Assembly (NCBI GenBank): GCA_002319815.1
Contig: DCFR01000042.1
Span: 1-46,684 of the forward strand
DNA from: Megamonas sp. UBA1799
GTDB lineage: Bacteria > Bacillota > Negativicutes > Selenomonadales > Selenomonadaceae
Direction: 5' to 3'
DNA: 46,684 nucleotides
Shown here in pieces: positions 25,045-32,327 of this stretch. The notes below the pieces were generated by a model that did not search any database, was not told the DNA's origin, and was given only the letters and a program-made list of their open reading frames with translations. Made by a program: the position numbers and the translations under genes. Position 1 is the first letter of the stretch, and every line of letters starts with the position of its first letter.

Positions 25045-26040
25045 TCAATTCTTCGTATCCAATGCCGGTTCTGCTGCCGCACAGGCAGCCCGGTCCTTTA
25101 TATCCTCGGTGGCAGCGGCCGCCCCGCAGGCAGCCGCCAAAGCTTCCCGATCCTCATCCGGCCAGCCCATGCGCGCCCGTTCTTCCGGCGGCAGTACGGC
25201 CAGCAGCGATTGAATAGCCACCTCGATCATCTCATCCGCCGGCGGATTCGTTGTGATCTTCTGCAGCCAGAGTCCCGGTAAGGTCGCCACATGGACGACC
25301 GGATTGGTCGACCGCCCGGCAAAACGGATCACCTCATAGGAAATGCCGGCTACTACCGGCAGCAAAACCACCCGGCTCGCAATACGCAGCCAGAGATCCG
25401 GCCAGCCCAAAAAAGCAAAAACAAAAATGCTCACCACCATGACAATGAGCAGAAACGCCGTTCCGCAGCGCGGATGCAGCCGGGAAAATCGCTGCACATT
25501 CTCGACCGTCAGCGGACCGCCGGCTTCATACGCATGAATTGTCTTATGCTCCGCGCCATGATATTGGAACACCCGGTAAATGCCGTCCATCCGGGAAATA
25601 GCGAAAATATAGGCCAGAAAAATAAGCAGCCGCAAAACGCCTTCCATCAAATTCAAAAACACCGGATCCTCGGTAATCGTATGAAAAAACCTGGCCGCGC
25701 CGGTAGGAATCACCACAAACAGCACCACGGCCATAGCAAAGGCAAAAGCAATCGTCCCGGCCATTTCCTTATCGGAAAGCTGCTCGTCTTCTTCCCCGGC
25801 CATTTGCGCAGAATACGACAACGATTTAATCCCGAGAATAAGCGATTCATACAAAGACACAACACCGCGCAGCAGCGGTTTCTTCAAAATCGGCCAACGG
25901 TCGCCCACCGAATGTACCGGTTTCGTCTGCACGCTGATTTTTCCCGACGGCTCGCGCACCGCTGTCGCTACCAGCTGAGGTCCGCGCATCATGACGCCCT
26001 CGATTACGGCCTGTCCACCCACCATTAATTTATCTTTCAA
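25045..26040 (-). CDS. yqhQ: DUF1385 membrane protein, YqhQ family
   Basis: 331 residues from a TTG start (GGGGG is 8 bases upstream). It has the family hallmarks GGQAVIEGVMMRGP near the N-terminus and QYHGAEHKTIHAYE, HPRCGTAFLLIVM in the middle, with several membrane helices (about 105-125, 135-160, 205-225). The biochemical role is unknown. It sits between rpmE and prfA, as often seen in clostridia. The last 50 residues are an acidic/Ala-rich tail (DREALAAACGAAAATED) that is not conserved in kind. Family certain, function unknown. Confidence 0.92.
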   Translation of the reverse strand: MKDKLMVGGQAVIEGVMMRGPQLVATAVREPSGKISVQTKPVHSVGDRWPILKKPLLRGVVSLYESLILGIKSLSYSAQMAGEEDEQLSDKEMAGTIAFAFAMAVVLFVVIPTGAARFFHTITEDPVFLNLMEGVLRLLIFLAYIFAISRMDGIYRVFQYHGAEHKTIHAYEAGGPLTVENVQRFSRLHPRCGTAFLLIVMVVSIFVFAFLGWPDLWLRIASRVVLLPVVAGISYEVIRFAGRSTNPVVHVATLPGLWLQKITTNPPADEMIEVAIQSLLAVLPPEERARMGWPDEDREALAAACGAAAATEDIKDRAACAAAEPALDTKN

Positions 26041-26099
26041 CGGAATTCCCCCTCTAAACCGGAATTTCCGGAATACATGCCAATTCCTTCAAATATAAA

Positions 26100-26126
26100 G
26101 GAAGCAGAGCATCGCTGCTCTGCTCC
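26100..26126 (-). terminator. terminator of rpmE
   Basis: Arms GGAGCAGAGCA and TGCTCTGCTTCC (minus strand) around a 4-base loop, followed by TTTATATTT. It lies just after the rpmE stop, so most transcripts from the rpmE promoter should end before yqhQ. Confidence 0.75.
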
Positions 26127-26137
26127 GTTTGCTTCGC

Positions 26138-26338
26138 TTATTTGTTGCCGTAGCGTTTGTTGAACTTCTCAATACGACCGCCGGCAGCGATATCACGCTG
26201 ACGTCCGGTAAAGAACGGATGGCACTTGGAGCAGACATCAACACGCAGATCCTGCTTCGTCGACCCCGTCTTGAACGTATTGCCGCAGCCACACGTTACC
26301 GTAGCCTCGAAGTATTCCGGATGGATTCCTTCTTTCAT
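26138..26338 (-). CDS. rpmE: 50S ribosomal protein L31, zinc-binding form
   Basis: 66 residues, the normal length. It has the four Cys of the zinc-binding (C+) type: C16 and C18 in TCGCGN, and C36 and C39 in VDVCSKCHPF. The ending IEKFNKRYGNK is typical. Zinc-containing L31 is replaced by a Cys-free paralogue under zinc starvation in many bacteria; no second copy is in this window. It has its own promoter, a foldable leader (26339-26466) and a terminator. AGAGAGGTG before the ATG is the ribosome-binding site. Confidence 0.96.
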   Translation of the reverse strand: MKEGIHPEYFEATVTCGCGNTFKTGSTKQDLRVDVCSKCHPFFTGRQRDIAAGGRIEKFNKRYGNK

Positions 26339-26466
26339 CTCTATACACCTCTCTTTTCCCCAAACTGGGAGTGATACAAGTTCTCTATGCGAAAACTTGG
26401 TTGCCTAGCTTCCCGTGTAGGGGCAAAAGCCAGCTTGCATTGAAAACAGACGGCACCCCGTCCATT
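26339..26466 (-). ncRNA. structured 5' leader of rpmE, candidate L31 autoregulatory leader
   Basis: On the minus strand the 128-base leader can form four hairpins in order: GACGG/CCGTC; GCTT..CCC/GGG..AAGC; CAAGTT/AACTTG; and a last one in which CACTC pairs with part of the ribosome-binding site GAGAGGTG, around an inner CCC/GGG stem. Hiding the ribosome-binding site is how ribosomal-protein leaders work. L31 leaders are known in several phyla, but I cannot tell whether this one fits a described model. Confidence 0.45.
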
Positions 26467-26474
26467 ACGAGCTA

Positions 26475-26504
26475 ATTATACCACACAAAAAGGAGGCCAC
26501 GCAA
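26475..26504 (-). promoter_or_regulatory. sigma-A promoter of rpmE
   Basis: On the minus strand TTGCGT (26504-26499), 18 bases, TATAAT (26480-26475). It starts the leader described at 26339-26466. Confidence 0.65.
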
Positions 26505-26524
26505 GAGAAGAAGAAAAAATTGCC

Positions 26525-26553
26525 TTGAAAAAATACTCATTATCAACGATAAT
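26525..26553 (+). promoter_or_regulatory. promoter of the clpX-like gene with an overlapping dyad
   Basis: TTGAAA (26525-26530), 17 bases, GATAAT (26548-26553). A perfect dyad ATTATC-AAC-GATAAT (26539-26553) covers the -10 box, a position where a repressor would block transcription. Its half-sites resemble those of Fur-family boxes but face the opposite way. Confidence 0.5.
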
Positions 26554-26587
26554 AGGAGAGAGTGAAATATAAACGGAGGATGAAAGT

Positions 26588-27892
26588 ATGCCAAATAACA
26601 CACCAATGCAGCATGCTTGCAGCTTTTGCAAGCGCATGGTGACGATCCATAACCAGTACGATATGCCGATTTACGACCCGCAATCCGGTTTTGCGATTTG
26701 CCGCAGCTGTATCAAGGATATTTATCATTTTATTGAAGAACATGAAGATGAACAGGAAATCGAGCACAAAAAAGAATTTGCCGACACGCTGGACGATACG
26801 CTTCACAAGAATCGTCCGCATCTCATTAAACAATATCTGGATGAATATATTATCAATCAGGAGCACGCGAAGAAAATTCTGTCGGTGGCCGTATACAACC
26901 ATTACAAACGCATGAAGTATGGCTATACAAACAATGAGGACGGCACTGAAATTGAAAAGTCCAATGTCATTATGATCGGACCGTCCGGCTGCGGCAAAAC
27001 CGCTTTGCTGCAGCACCTTTCAACTTTGCTGGATATCCCCTTTGCCGTCACGGACGCTTCCAGCCTCACCGAAGCCGGTTTTGTCGGCGCGGATGTGGAA
27101 GTTGCCGTTCGCAACCTTTATTATGCCGCCAATAAAGATATTGAAAAGACCGAGCACGGCATTATCTATCTGGATGAGTTTGATAAAATTGCCCGCAAAT
27201 CGGGAGAAAACAACTCCATTACCGCTGACCCGGGACATGAAGGCGTACAGCAGGCCCTGCTCAAAATGCTGGAGGGCAGCGAAGTAGAATTCACCGCCCG
27301 CGGACAGCGCAAACATCCGGAAGCGCCGACTATCAAAGTCGATACCCGCAATATTCTCTTTATTGTCGGCGGCGCTTTTGTCGGCATCGACAAAGTCATT
27401 GAATCCCGATTGAAAAAATCCGATGCTAATATTGGCTTTGGCGCCGTTGTCAAAGGTAAGCAGGACAAACCAAAATACGATGAACTCATTCATCAGGTCA
27501 ACCCGGAAGATCTCATGAAATATGGCATCATTCCGGAAATCATTGGCCGCCTGCCGATTATCTGCACGCTGGAGACCTTGGATGAAGACGCGCTGCTCCG
27601 CATTCTGACCGAGCCGAAAAATGCGCCGGTGCGCCAATATGAAAAATTGCTGGCGATGGACAACGTAGAGCTGAAGTTCGACGAAGCTGCACTGCGGGCG
27701 GTCGCCAAAAAAGCGATTGACCGCAAAACCGGAGCCCGCAGCCTGAAAGGCATCATCGAAGACACCATGCTGGATGTCATGTTCGACATCCCTAAGTCCG
27801 ATGAACCCCGCCGGGTGACCATTACTGAGGACTGTATTACCAAAGGAGCGCGTCCCGCCATCGAGAACATTGTTTCTCCGGCCAGCGCCTGA
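26588..27892 (+). CDS. ClpX-like AAA+ unfoldase (probable second ClpX)
   Basis: 434 residues. An N-terminal zinc-binding domain (C11, C14, C38, C41) is followed by a AAA+ module: Walker A GPSGCGKT (131-138), pore loop GFVG (164-167, GYVG in standard ClpX), Walker B IIYLDEFD (192-199), RKH loop (241-243), the ClpP-docking IGF (282-284), Arg finger in IGRLP and sensor 2 in KTGARSL. It should therefore use ATP to unfold proteins and dock on ClpP. It departs from standard ClpX where TRDVSGEGVQ is expected and TADPGHEGVQ is found, and its Walker A and zinc domain sequences also differ. No clpP is adjacent, and housekeeping clpX normally follows clpP. It is therefore probably a paralogue with its own substrates. 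GGAGG precedes ATG. Confidence 0.88.
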   Translation: MPNNTPMQHACSFCKRMVTIHNQYDMPIYDPQSGFAICRSCIKDIYHFIEEHEDEQEIEHKKEFADTLDDTLHKNRPHLIKQYLDEYIINQEHAKKILSVAVYNHYKRMKYGYTNNEDGTEIEKSNVIMIGPSGCGKTALLQHLSTLLDIPFAVTDASSLTEAGFVGADVEVAVRNLYYAANKDIEKTEHGIIYLDEFDKIARKSGENNSITADPGHEGVQQALLKMLEGSEVEFTARGQRKHPEAPTIKVDTRNILFIVGGAFVGIDKVIESRLKKSDANIGFGAVVKGKQDKPKYDELIHQVNPEDLMKYGIIPEIIGRLPIICTLETLDEDALLRILTEPKNAPVRQYEKLLAMDNVELKFDEAALRAVAKKAIDRKTGARSLKGIIEDTMLDVMFDIPKSDEPRRVTITEDCITKGARPAIENIVSPASA

Positions 27893-27909
27893 AATCCATA
27901 GCAGCAAAA

Positions 27910-27948
27910 CACGCCGTGCAGCCTAAAGCCGCACGGCGTATTTTTATT
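27910..27948. terminator. bidirectional terminator between clpX-like gene and aroF
   Basis: Arms ACGCCGTGC and GCACGGCGT with an 11-base loop, followed on the plus strand by ATTTTTATTTTT. It lies between two convergent genes; termination is clear for the plus strand and weaker for aroF. Confidence 0.8.
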
Positions 27949-27962
27949 TTTATCTTTAAAAA

Positions 27963-28994
27963 TCACAAATGATCGATTGCCAGCCCGCTCTCCTGCAGAA
28001 AAGCATACAGTTTTTTCACGCCAGCCATAAGTTCAAGATAGTTTTCCGGCGTAAGCGACTGCGGTCCATCGGAAAGCGCCTTTGCCGGATTGGGATGCAT
28101 TTCCATGATAAGACCGTCGGCGCCGCAGGCTACCGCAGCAAATGCCATAGGTTTCACCATGCGCCATTTACCGGTTCCATGGCTGGGATCAACGACAATC
28201 GGCAAATGCGACAAATGTTTGACGGCGGCCACGGCGCTGAGGTCCAGCGTATTGCGGGTATAGGTCTCATAGGTACGGATGCCGCGCTCGCAAAGAATGA
28301 CATTCTGGTTGCCTTCATTCATGATATATTCCGCGGCATTAAGCCATTCATTGAGAGTCGCCGCCAGGCCGCGTTTCAGCATGACCGGCTTGTTGGCCCG
28401 CCCCACTTCTTTCAACAAACGAAAGTTTTGCATGTTGCGGGCGCCGACCTGCAGCAAATCGGCATAGGCCGCCACCGTGTCTACGGCTTCCACCTCCGTG
28501 ACTTCCGTAACGATCTTAAGCCCGGTACATTCCCGCGCCTCCGCTAAATACTTAAGCCCCTCTTCTTCCAGCCCTTGGAAAGAGTACGGCGAGGTCCGCG
28601 GTTTATAAGCGCCGCCGCGTAAAAACTGAGCGCCGCCTTTTTTGGCAATCTCCGCCGATTCCAGCAGTTGTTCCCGCGATTCTACCGCACACGGTCCGGC
28701 CATAACAACAAAATTGCCGCCGCCGATTTTTACGCCATCAATATCAATCACACTGGACTTCGGGTGGAATTCCCGGCTCACCAGTTTGTAACTTTTGGAA
28801 ATCTGGACCGTCGTATCAACGCCGTCCATGGCATCGAACGGCACCATTGCCAACCGGGTTTTGTCGCCGATGACACCGACGATCTTCTGCTGTTCGCCTT
28901 CCATTACTTTCGCCTGCAGGCCCGCCTTTTCAATGACTTCAATGACTTCTTTAATATTTTGCGCCGTTGCATCCGCATTCATAATAATAACCAT
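27963..28994 (-). CDS. aroF: 3-deoxy-7-phosphoheptulonate (DAHP) synthase, AroA beta type
   Basis: 343 residues. It condenses phosphoenolpyruvate and erythrose 4-phosphate, the first step of the shikimate pathway. The N-terminal 70 residues (MVIIMNADATAQNIKEVI) form the ferredoxin-like regulatory domain of this class. The catalytic barrel shows FVVMAGPCAVESREQ, FLRGGAYKPRTSPYSFQG, LKRGLAATLNEWL, CERGIRTYE and VDPSHGTGKW. AAGGAG precedes the ATG. It follows pheA after 32 bases, so it lies in the Phe T-box operon: phenylalanine shortage would raise both the first step and the branch step. An allosteric effector cannot be read. Confidence 0.96.
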   Translation of the reverse strand: MVIIMNADATAQNIKEVIEVIEKAGLQAKVMEGEQQKIVGVIGDKTRLAMVPFDAMDGVDTTVQISKSYKLVSREFHPKSSVIDIDGVKIGGGNFVVMAGPCAVESREQLLESAEIAKKGGAQFLRGGAYKPRTSPYSFQGLEEEGLKYLAEARECTGLKIVTEVTEVEAVDTVAAYADLLQVGARNMQNFRLLKEVGRANKPVMLKRGLAATLNEWLNAAEYIMNEGNQNVILCERGIRTYETYTRNTLDLSAVAAVKHLSHLPIVVDPSHGTGKWRMVKPMAFAAVACGADGLIMEMHPNPAKALSDGPQSLTPENYLELMAGVKKLYAFLQESGLAIDHL

Positions 28995-29026
28995 ATAAAA
29001 TTCGCTCCTTTTAATAATACATTTTT

Positions 29027-29884
29027 TTATTTTTGCTTTGCTATCAAAACTGGAAACTCACCCAAATGCCGCAGCCATATGCTGCGCCGCTGCACCGCCG
29101 CAATTGATTCCGTCAGTTTACAGCGCGGCCCGCCGTTGATTTCCAGATCAAAAAAGAATAAATAGGCCCCCAGTTCAGTTCTGGCCGGACGCGACTCAAT
29201 GCGCGTCATATTGACATGCCGCGAAGCGAACTCCTGCAATACCTCGCACAAACTGCCCGCCCGGGAACCGTCAATCTGGCAGATGATCAGCGCCCGGCCC
29301 GTATCCCCCTGCGGCAGCGGCAATGCCGGACGACGCCCCACCTGATAAAAGCGGGTGCAGTTCTCGCTGCTGTCCTGAATCTCCGTGGCAACCGCCGTAA
29401 GCCCGTATAGCTCGCCGGCGCGGGCCGTGCAAATCGCCGCGCACCCTTCTGCCGGATCGCTCGCTGCCACCAAAGCTGCCGCCCGCGCTGTACTGGCAGC
29501 AGCAATCAGCCTGGCTTGCGGAAAATGCGCTTTCAAATAGCCGCGGCACTGCGCCAAAGGCTGCGCATGGGAATAGATCAATCGCACAGCATCCACCGGG
29601 CATTTGGCCATGAGCTGATTATGTACCCGCCAGATCAGCTCCCGCCGCACAATCAGCTCATCACTGCGGGCCAAAGTGTCCAGCGTAATGTTAATGGAAC
29701 CTTCCAAAGAATTTTCCACCGGCACCAGACAACTATCTGCCTTATGATCGGCCACCGCCTGCAGCGCGGCAAAAATTTCCGGATAGGCTGTCAGCTCCGC
29801 CGGCTCCGGCAGCACGCCATTGAGATAAAGCGCCGCTGCCTCGCTGTGCGTGCCTGGCGGCCCTAAAAAGCCCATTTTTTCCAT
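29027..29884 (-). CDS. pheA: prephenate dehydratase
   Basis: 285 residues from the ATG at 29884 (GGAGGT upstream; the frame extends 21 codons further into the T-box leader but is not coding there). It turns prephenate into phenylpyruvate for phenylalanine. Seen: MGFLGPPGTHSEAA, CLVPVENSLEGSI, ICTARAGELYGL and the catalytic NCTRF (TRF), then an ACT domain with the Phe-binding ESRP motif (IESRPARTELG). The ACT domain predicts feedback inhibition by phenylalanine. First gene of the T-box controlled pheA-aroF operon. Confidence 0.96.
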   Translation of the reverse strand: MEKMGFLGPPGTHSEAAALYLNGVLPEPAELTAYPEIFAALQAVADHKADSCLVPVENSLEGSINITLDTLARSDELIVRRELIWRVHNQLMAKCPVDAVRLIYSHAQPLAQCRGYLKAHFPQARLIAAASTARAAALVAASDPAEGCAAICTARAGELYGLTAVATEIQDSSENCTRFYQVGRRPALPLPQGDTGRALIICQIDGSRAGSLCEVLQEFASRHVNMTRIESRPARTELGAYLFFFDLEINGGPRCKLTESIAAVQRRSIWLRHLGEFPVLIAKQK

Positions 29885-30172
29885 TCTTTTACCTCCAATA
29901 AAAAAAGCCCCATCCTGTAAAGGACGAGGCTCAACTCGCGGTACCACCTTAATTATCTGCCGCAGCAGATATCTTTATCGCATACAGGCAATCACCGATA
30001 TGCACCTCTTTATAACGGCAAAGGCTCCGGCACCGCCTACCCAGATTCTTCAGCGGGCAACTCCCAGGCGAACTTCCCTCGCGCCTCCCCGACCGGCTCT
30101 CACCTTACCCGGCTCTCTGAACGGTTCCCCGCGATCTACTTTTCCTGCTCATCGTTTTTAGCAAATGAAATT
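29885..30172 (-). ncRNA. T-box riboswitch, phenylalanine-specific
   Basis: A leader of about 290 bases before pheA. It contains the T-box core AAGGTGGTACCGCG (29950-29937), whose TGGT pairs with the ACCA end of uncharged tRNA. The specifier codon is most likely TTC (Phe; 30072-30070), in the 3' side of stem I, in the usual setting TTC-G-CC followed by GGGAGTTG. An AGAGAG-type loop lies upstream in the 5' part. The terminator hairpin follows at 29899-29931. Uncharged tRNA-Phe would favour the antiterminator and turn on pheA-aroF. Specifier choice is by pattern and by the genes served. Confidence 0.9.
29899..29931 (-). terminator. attenuator terminator of the pheA T-box leader
   Basis: On the minus strand AGCCTCGTCCT pairs with AGGATGGGGCT around TTAC, followed by a run of seven or more T. 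The 5' arm lies just after the T-box core, so the alternative antiterminator is possible. Confidence 0.85.
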
Positions 30173-30178
30173 ATTGAT

Positions 30179-30207
30179 ATAATAACACAGCAGTGATAAA
30201 TTCGCAA
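30179..30207 (-). promoter_or_regulatory. promoter of the T-box leader and pheA-aroF
   Basis: On the minus strand TTGCGA (30207-30202), 17 bases, TATTAT (30184-30179). Transcription would begin near 30172, at the 5' end of the T-box leader. Confidence 0.65.
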
Positions 30208-30285
30208 GTATTATTTTAAAAAGCGTTTTATCTGTACATCTTAAAAAGATATTTGTTTTTATGATGCATTTTTTCAGCTTTTCGG

Positions 30286-31254
30286 TCAGCCAACACTTTT
30301 CCCGCCGGCCAGCAGCGTAATCAAACGCAGCGGATACAACCAAAGCCTTCGTCCCGGCATCATTTTCACTGCCGTCCGCCACGAATATTTCCCCGCCGGT
30401 ACGCTTATACAGCCAATCCCCAACAGAACCAGCAGCCCGCCAATGAGCTGCGCCCGATAAAACGTCCCGCCCAGCAGCACGGTAATTGCTGCGGTATACA
30501 GGGGAATCAGATTCATGGATATACTGGCTGCCGTCAGATTGACACGCTGCAGCGCAAAATTCCATAGAATGAACGCACAAACCGAAGCCCCCAGACTAAT
30601 ATAAAGAATACTAAGAGCACCGGCTCGGCTGACCGTCGCCACCGACAGCGGGACCAACGGGGCAAAAGGCAGCAGAAACACCACCCCCAGCAAAGTTGAA
30701 AGCGCTGTTGTCGTAATGGGCGGCAACGTCGTGATATTTTTTCCGGCCGCCGTATAAAGCACCCAACTCATATCGGCAAACAGCATCAGCATATCCCCCC
30801 GATTAAACTGCATAGCGCCTAATTGATCGAGATTGCCCCGGGTAAGAATAAACGCCACGCCAAAAATTGCCAGCAGAAGCCCCAGATATTGCCGCCGATA
30901 AATCCGTGTTTTTAGCGCAAAAGCCGCAAACAGCATGGCAAAAACCGGCGTCAAAGTACTGATCAGCGATACATTGACCGGCGAACTATACTGCAGCGCC
31001 GAATACGTAAACAGCGTAAAAAGATCAATGCCAAAAAGCCCCATGGCTGCCAGATAAAACCATGTTTTCCGATCAATCGACCGAAGGCGAAATGGCTGCG
31101 CCCAAAAAGCCAGCGGCAGCAAAATCACCGCGGCAATGCTCCAGCGCAGCAAGCTGATCCAAAATGGAGGAAACTCCCCGGCCGCAATTTTTCCTGATAT
31201 AAAATTTCCTGCCCAGAGCAGGTTACAAAGCATGAGCAACAACCAGATCCACAT
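30286..31254 (-). CDS. EamA/DMT-family transporter
   Basis: 322 residues with ten hydrophobic helices in two EamA repeats. The first begins LLWAGNFISGKIAAGEFPP and ends near FGVAFILTRGN; the second begins GDMLMLFADMSWVLYTAAGK and ends near GGLLVLLGI. This family exports amino acids or other metabolites; the substrate cannot be read. The last 40 residues form a basic tail (TAVKMMPGRRLWLYPLRL). GAGGTG precedes the ATG. It is divergent from a LysR-type regulator with overlapping promoters, which points to control by that regulator. Confidence 0.88.
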   Translation of the reverse strand: MWIWLLLMLCNLLWAGNFISGKIAAGEFPPFWISLLRWSIAAVILLPLAFWAQPFRLRSIDRKTWFYLAAMGLFGIDLFTLFTYSALQYSSPVNVSLISTLTPVFAMLFAAFALKTRIYRRQYLGLLLAIFGVAFILTRGNLDQLGAMQFNRGDMLMLFADMSWVLYTAAGKNITTLPPITTTALSTLLGVVFLLPFAPLVPLSVATVSRAGALSILYISLGASVCAFILWNFALQRVNLTAASISMNLIPLYTAAITVLLGGTFYRAQLIGGLLVLLGIGCISVPAGKYSWRTAVKMMPGRRLWLYPLRLITLLAGGKSVG

Positions 31255-31286
31255 GATATTGACACCTCACATTTCTTTATAGCGCT

Positions 31287-31315
31287 ACTATACCATGCAA
31301 AAAATGATTGTTCAA
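31287..31315 (-). promoter_or_regulatory. promoter of the DMT transporter gene
   Basis: On the minus strand TTGAAC (31315-31310), 17 bases, TATAGT (31292-31287). The -35 box overlaps the lysR -35 box on the other strand, and a palindrome TAGCGCTA follows the -10. Confidence 0.6.
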
Positions 31316-31336
31316 TTAACATTTTTCGATTATAAT
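31308..31336 (+). promoter_or_regulatory. promoter of the lysR gene
   Basis: TTGTTC (31308-31313), 17 bases, TATAAT (31331-31336), facing away from the DMT promoter. Confidence 0.65.
31309..31321. promoter_or_regulatory. candidate LysR operator (T-N11-A box)
   Basis: TGTT-CAATT-AACA is an exact T-N11-A dyad. It covers the -35 boxes of both divergent promoters, so one bound dimer could repress lysR and control the transporter. This is the classical LysR layout. Confidence 0.55.
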
Positions 31337-31367
31337 AATAGGTAAAAACTATCAATGAGGGATACGT

Positions 31368-32249
31368 ATGGAACTTCGGCATTTACAATATTTTATTGCA
31401 GTCTGCAAATATCTTCATTTCACCAAGGCAGCAGAAAGCCTGCGCATTGCCCAGCCGACGCTGAGCCAGCAAATTCACTTATTGGAACAAGAAGTGAACA
31501 CACCGCTGTTTGACCGCATCGGCAAAAAAGTTCTCCTGACCGAAGCCGGCGAAATCCTGCTGAAATACAGTCTGCGCGTCTTCGACACCCTGGAGCAGGC
31601 CGAGACCGACATCAGCCAGCTCAAAGGACTGGAACGGGGCCATGTAAAAATTGCCTGTCTCGGCAGTTATTTGGCCATGGAAACTGTCATGACATTTCAT
31701 CAGCAGTTTCCCAAAATACAGATTTCCGTAGAACAGCTTTCCACGGAAACCATTCGTCATAAACTACTGCAAAACGAACTTGATTTCGGCATTGTTTTTC
31801 TGCCGCTGGCGGACCGGGAATTGGAAAGCATCCCTCTCTACACAGAAACGCTGGCTGTCATCGCTGCACGAACCCATACGTTGGCCCGGCAGCGGCAGCT
31901 TACACTCGATCAACTGCGCGACGAACCGCTGATCCTGATGTCAAAAAAATATCTGATACGCCAGATTTTTGATCAAGCCTGCCAGGAAAAGGGCTATGAC
32001 TTTACTCCGGTAATCGAACTCAGTGAGATGGACGACTTGCGCGAAATGGTAGAAAAAAATATTGGCGTCAGTGTCTTGCCCCGGCTTTATGTGCGCAGCG
32101 TATCTCCCCGCCGCATCAAAGCCATTCCGCTGGCCGACGCCCCGATTCAGCGCACCATCGGCATTGTTTACCGCAAGGGCCGTTTGATGTCAGCCGCAGC
32201 CATAGCTTTGCAGCGGGAAGTAGAACAATTCTTTTCTCATCTGAAATAA
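31368..32249 (+). CDS. LysR-family transcriptional regulator
   Basis: 293 residues. The winged helix-turn-helix is at 1-60: MELRHLQYFIAVCKYLHF, TKAAESLRIAQPTLSQQI, LEQEVNTPLFDRIGKKVLLT. The effector-binding half (about 90-290) starts HVKIACLGSYLAMETVM. It falls in the broad CynR/BenM-like group by its opening. GAGGG precedes ATG. The likely target is the divergent DMT gene, through the T-N11-A box between them. The ligand is unknown. A short intergenic gap follows before the ABC-F gene. Confidence 0.93.
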   Translation: MELRHLQYFIAVCKYLHFTKAAESLRIAQPTLSQQIHLLEQEVNTPLFDRIGKKVLLTEAGEILLKYSLRVFDTLEQAETDISQLKGLERGHVKIACLGSYLAMETVMTFHQQFPKIQISVEQLSTETIRHKLLQNELDFGIVFLPLADRELESIPLYTETLAVIAARTHTLARQRQLTLDQLRDEPLILMSKKYLIRQIFDQACQEKGYDFTPVIELSEMDDLREMVEKNIGVSVLPRLYVRSVSPRRIKAIPLADAPIQRTIGIVYRKGRLMSAAAIALQREVEQFFSHLK

Positions 32250-32327
32250 ACCGCTGTCAAAAACTAGGCAAGCCATTATTTTTTTGTTATAATAAAAGGC
32301 AATTTGTAAAAATGAAGGAGAATCCCC

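Noticed and set aside
27020..27907. 295-codon open frame antisense to the clpX-like gene
   Set aside because: Opposite frame of a well-supported AAA+ gene; no start signal, no recognisable domain.
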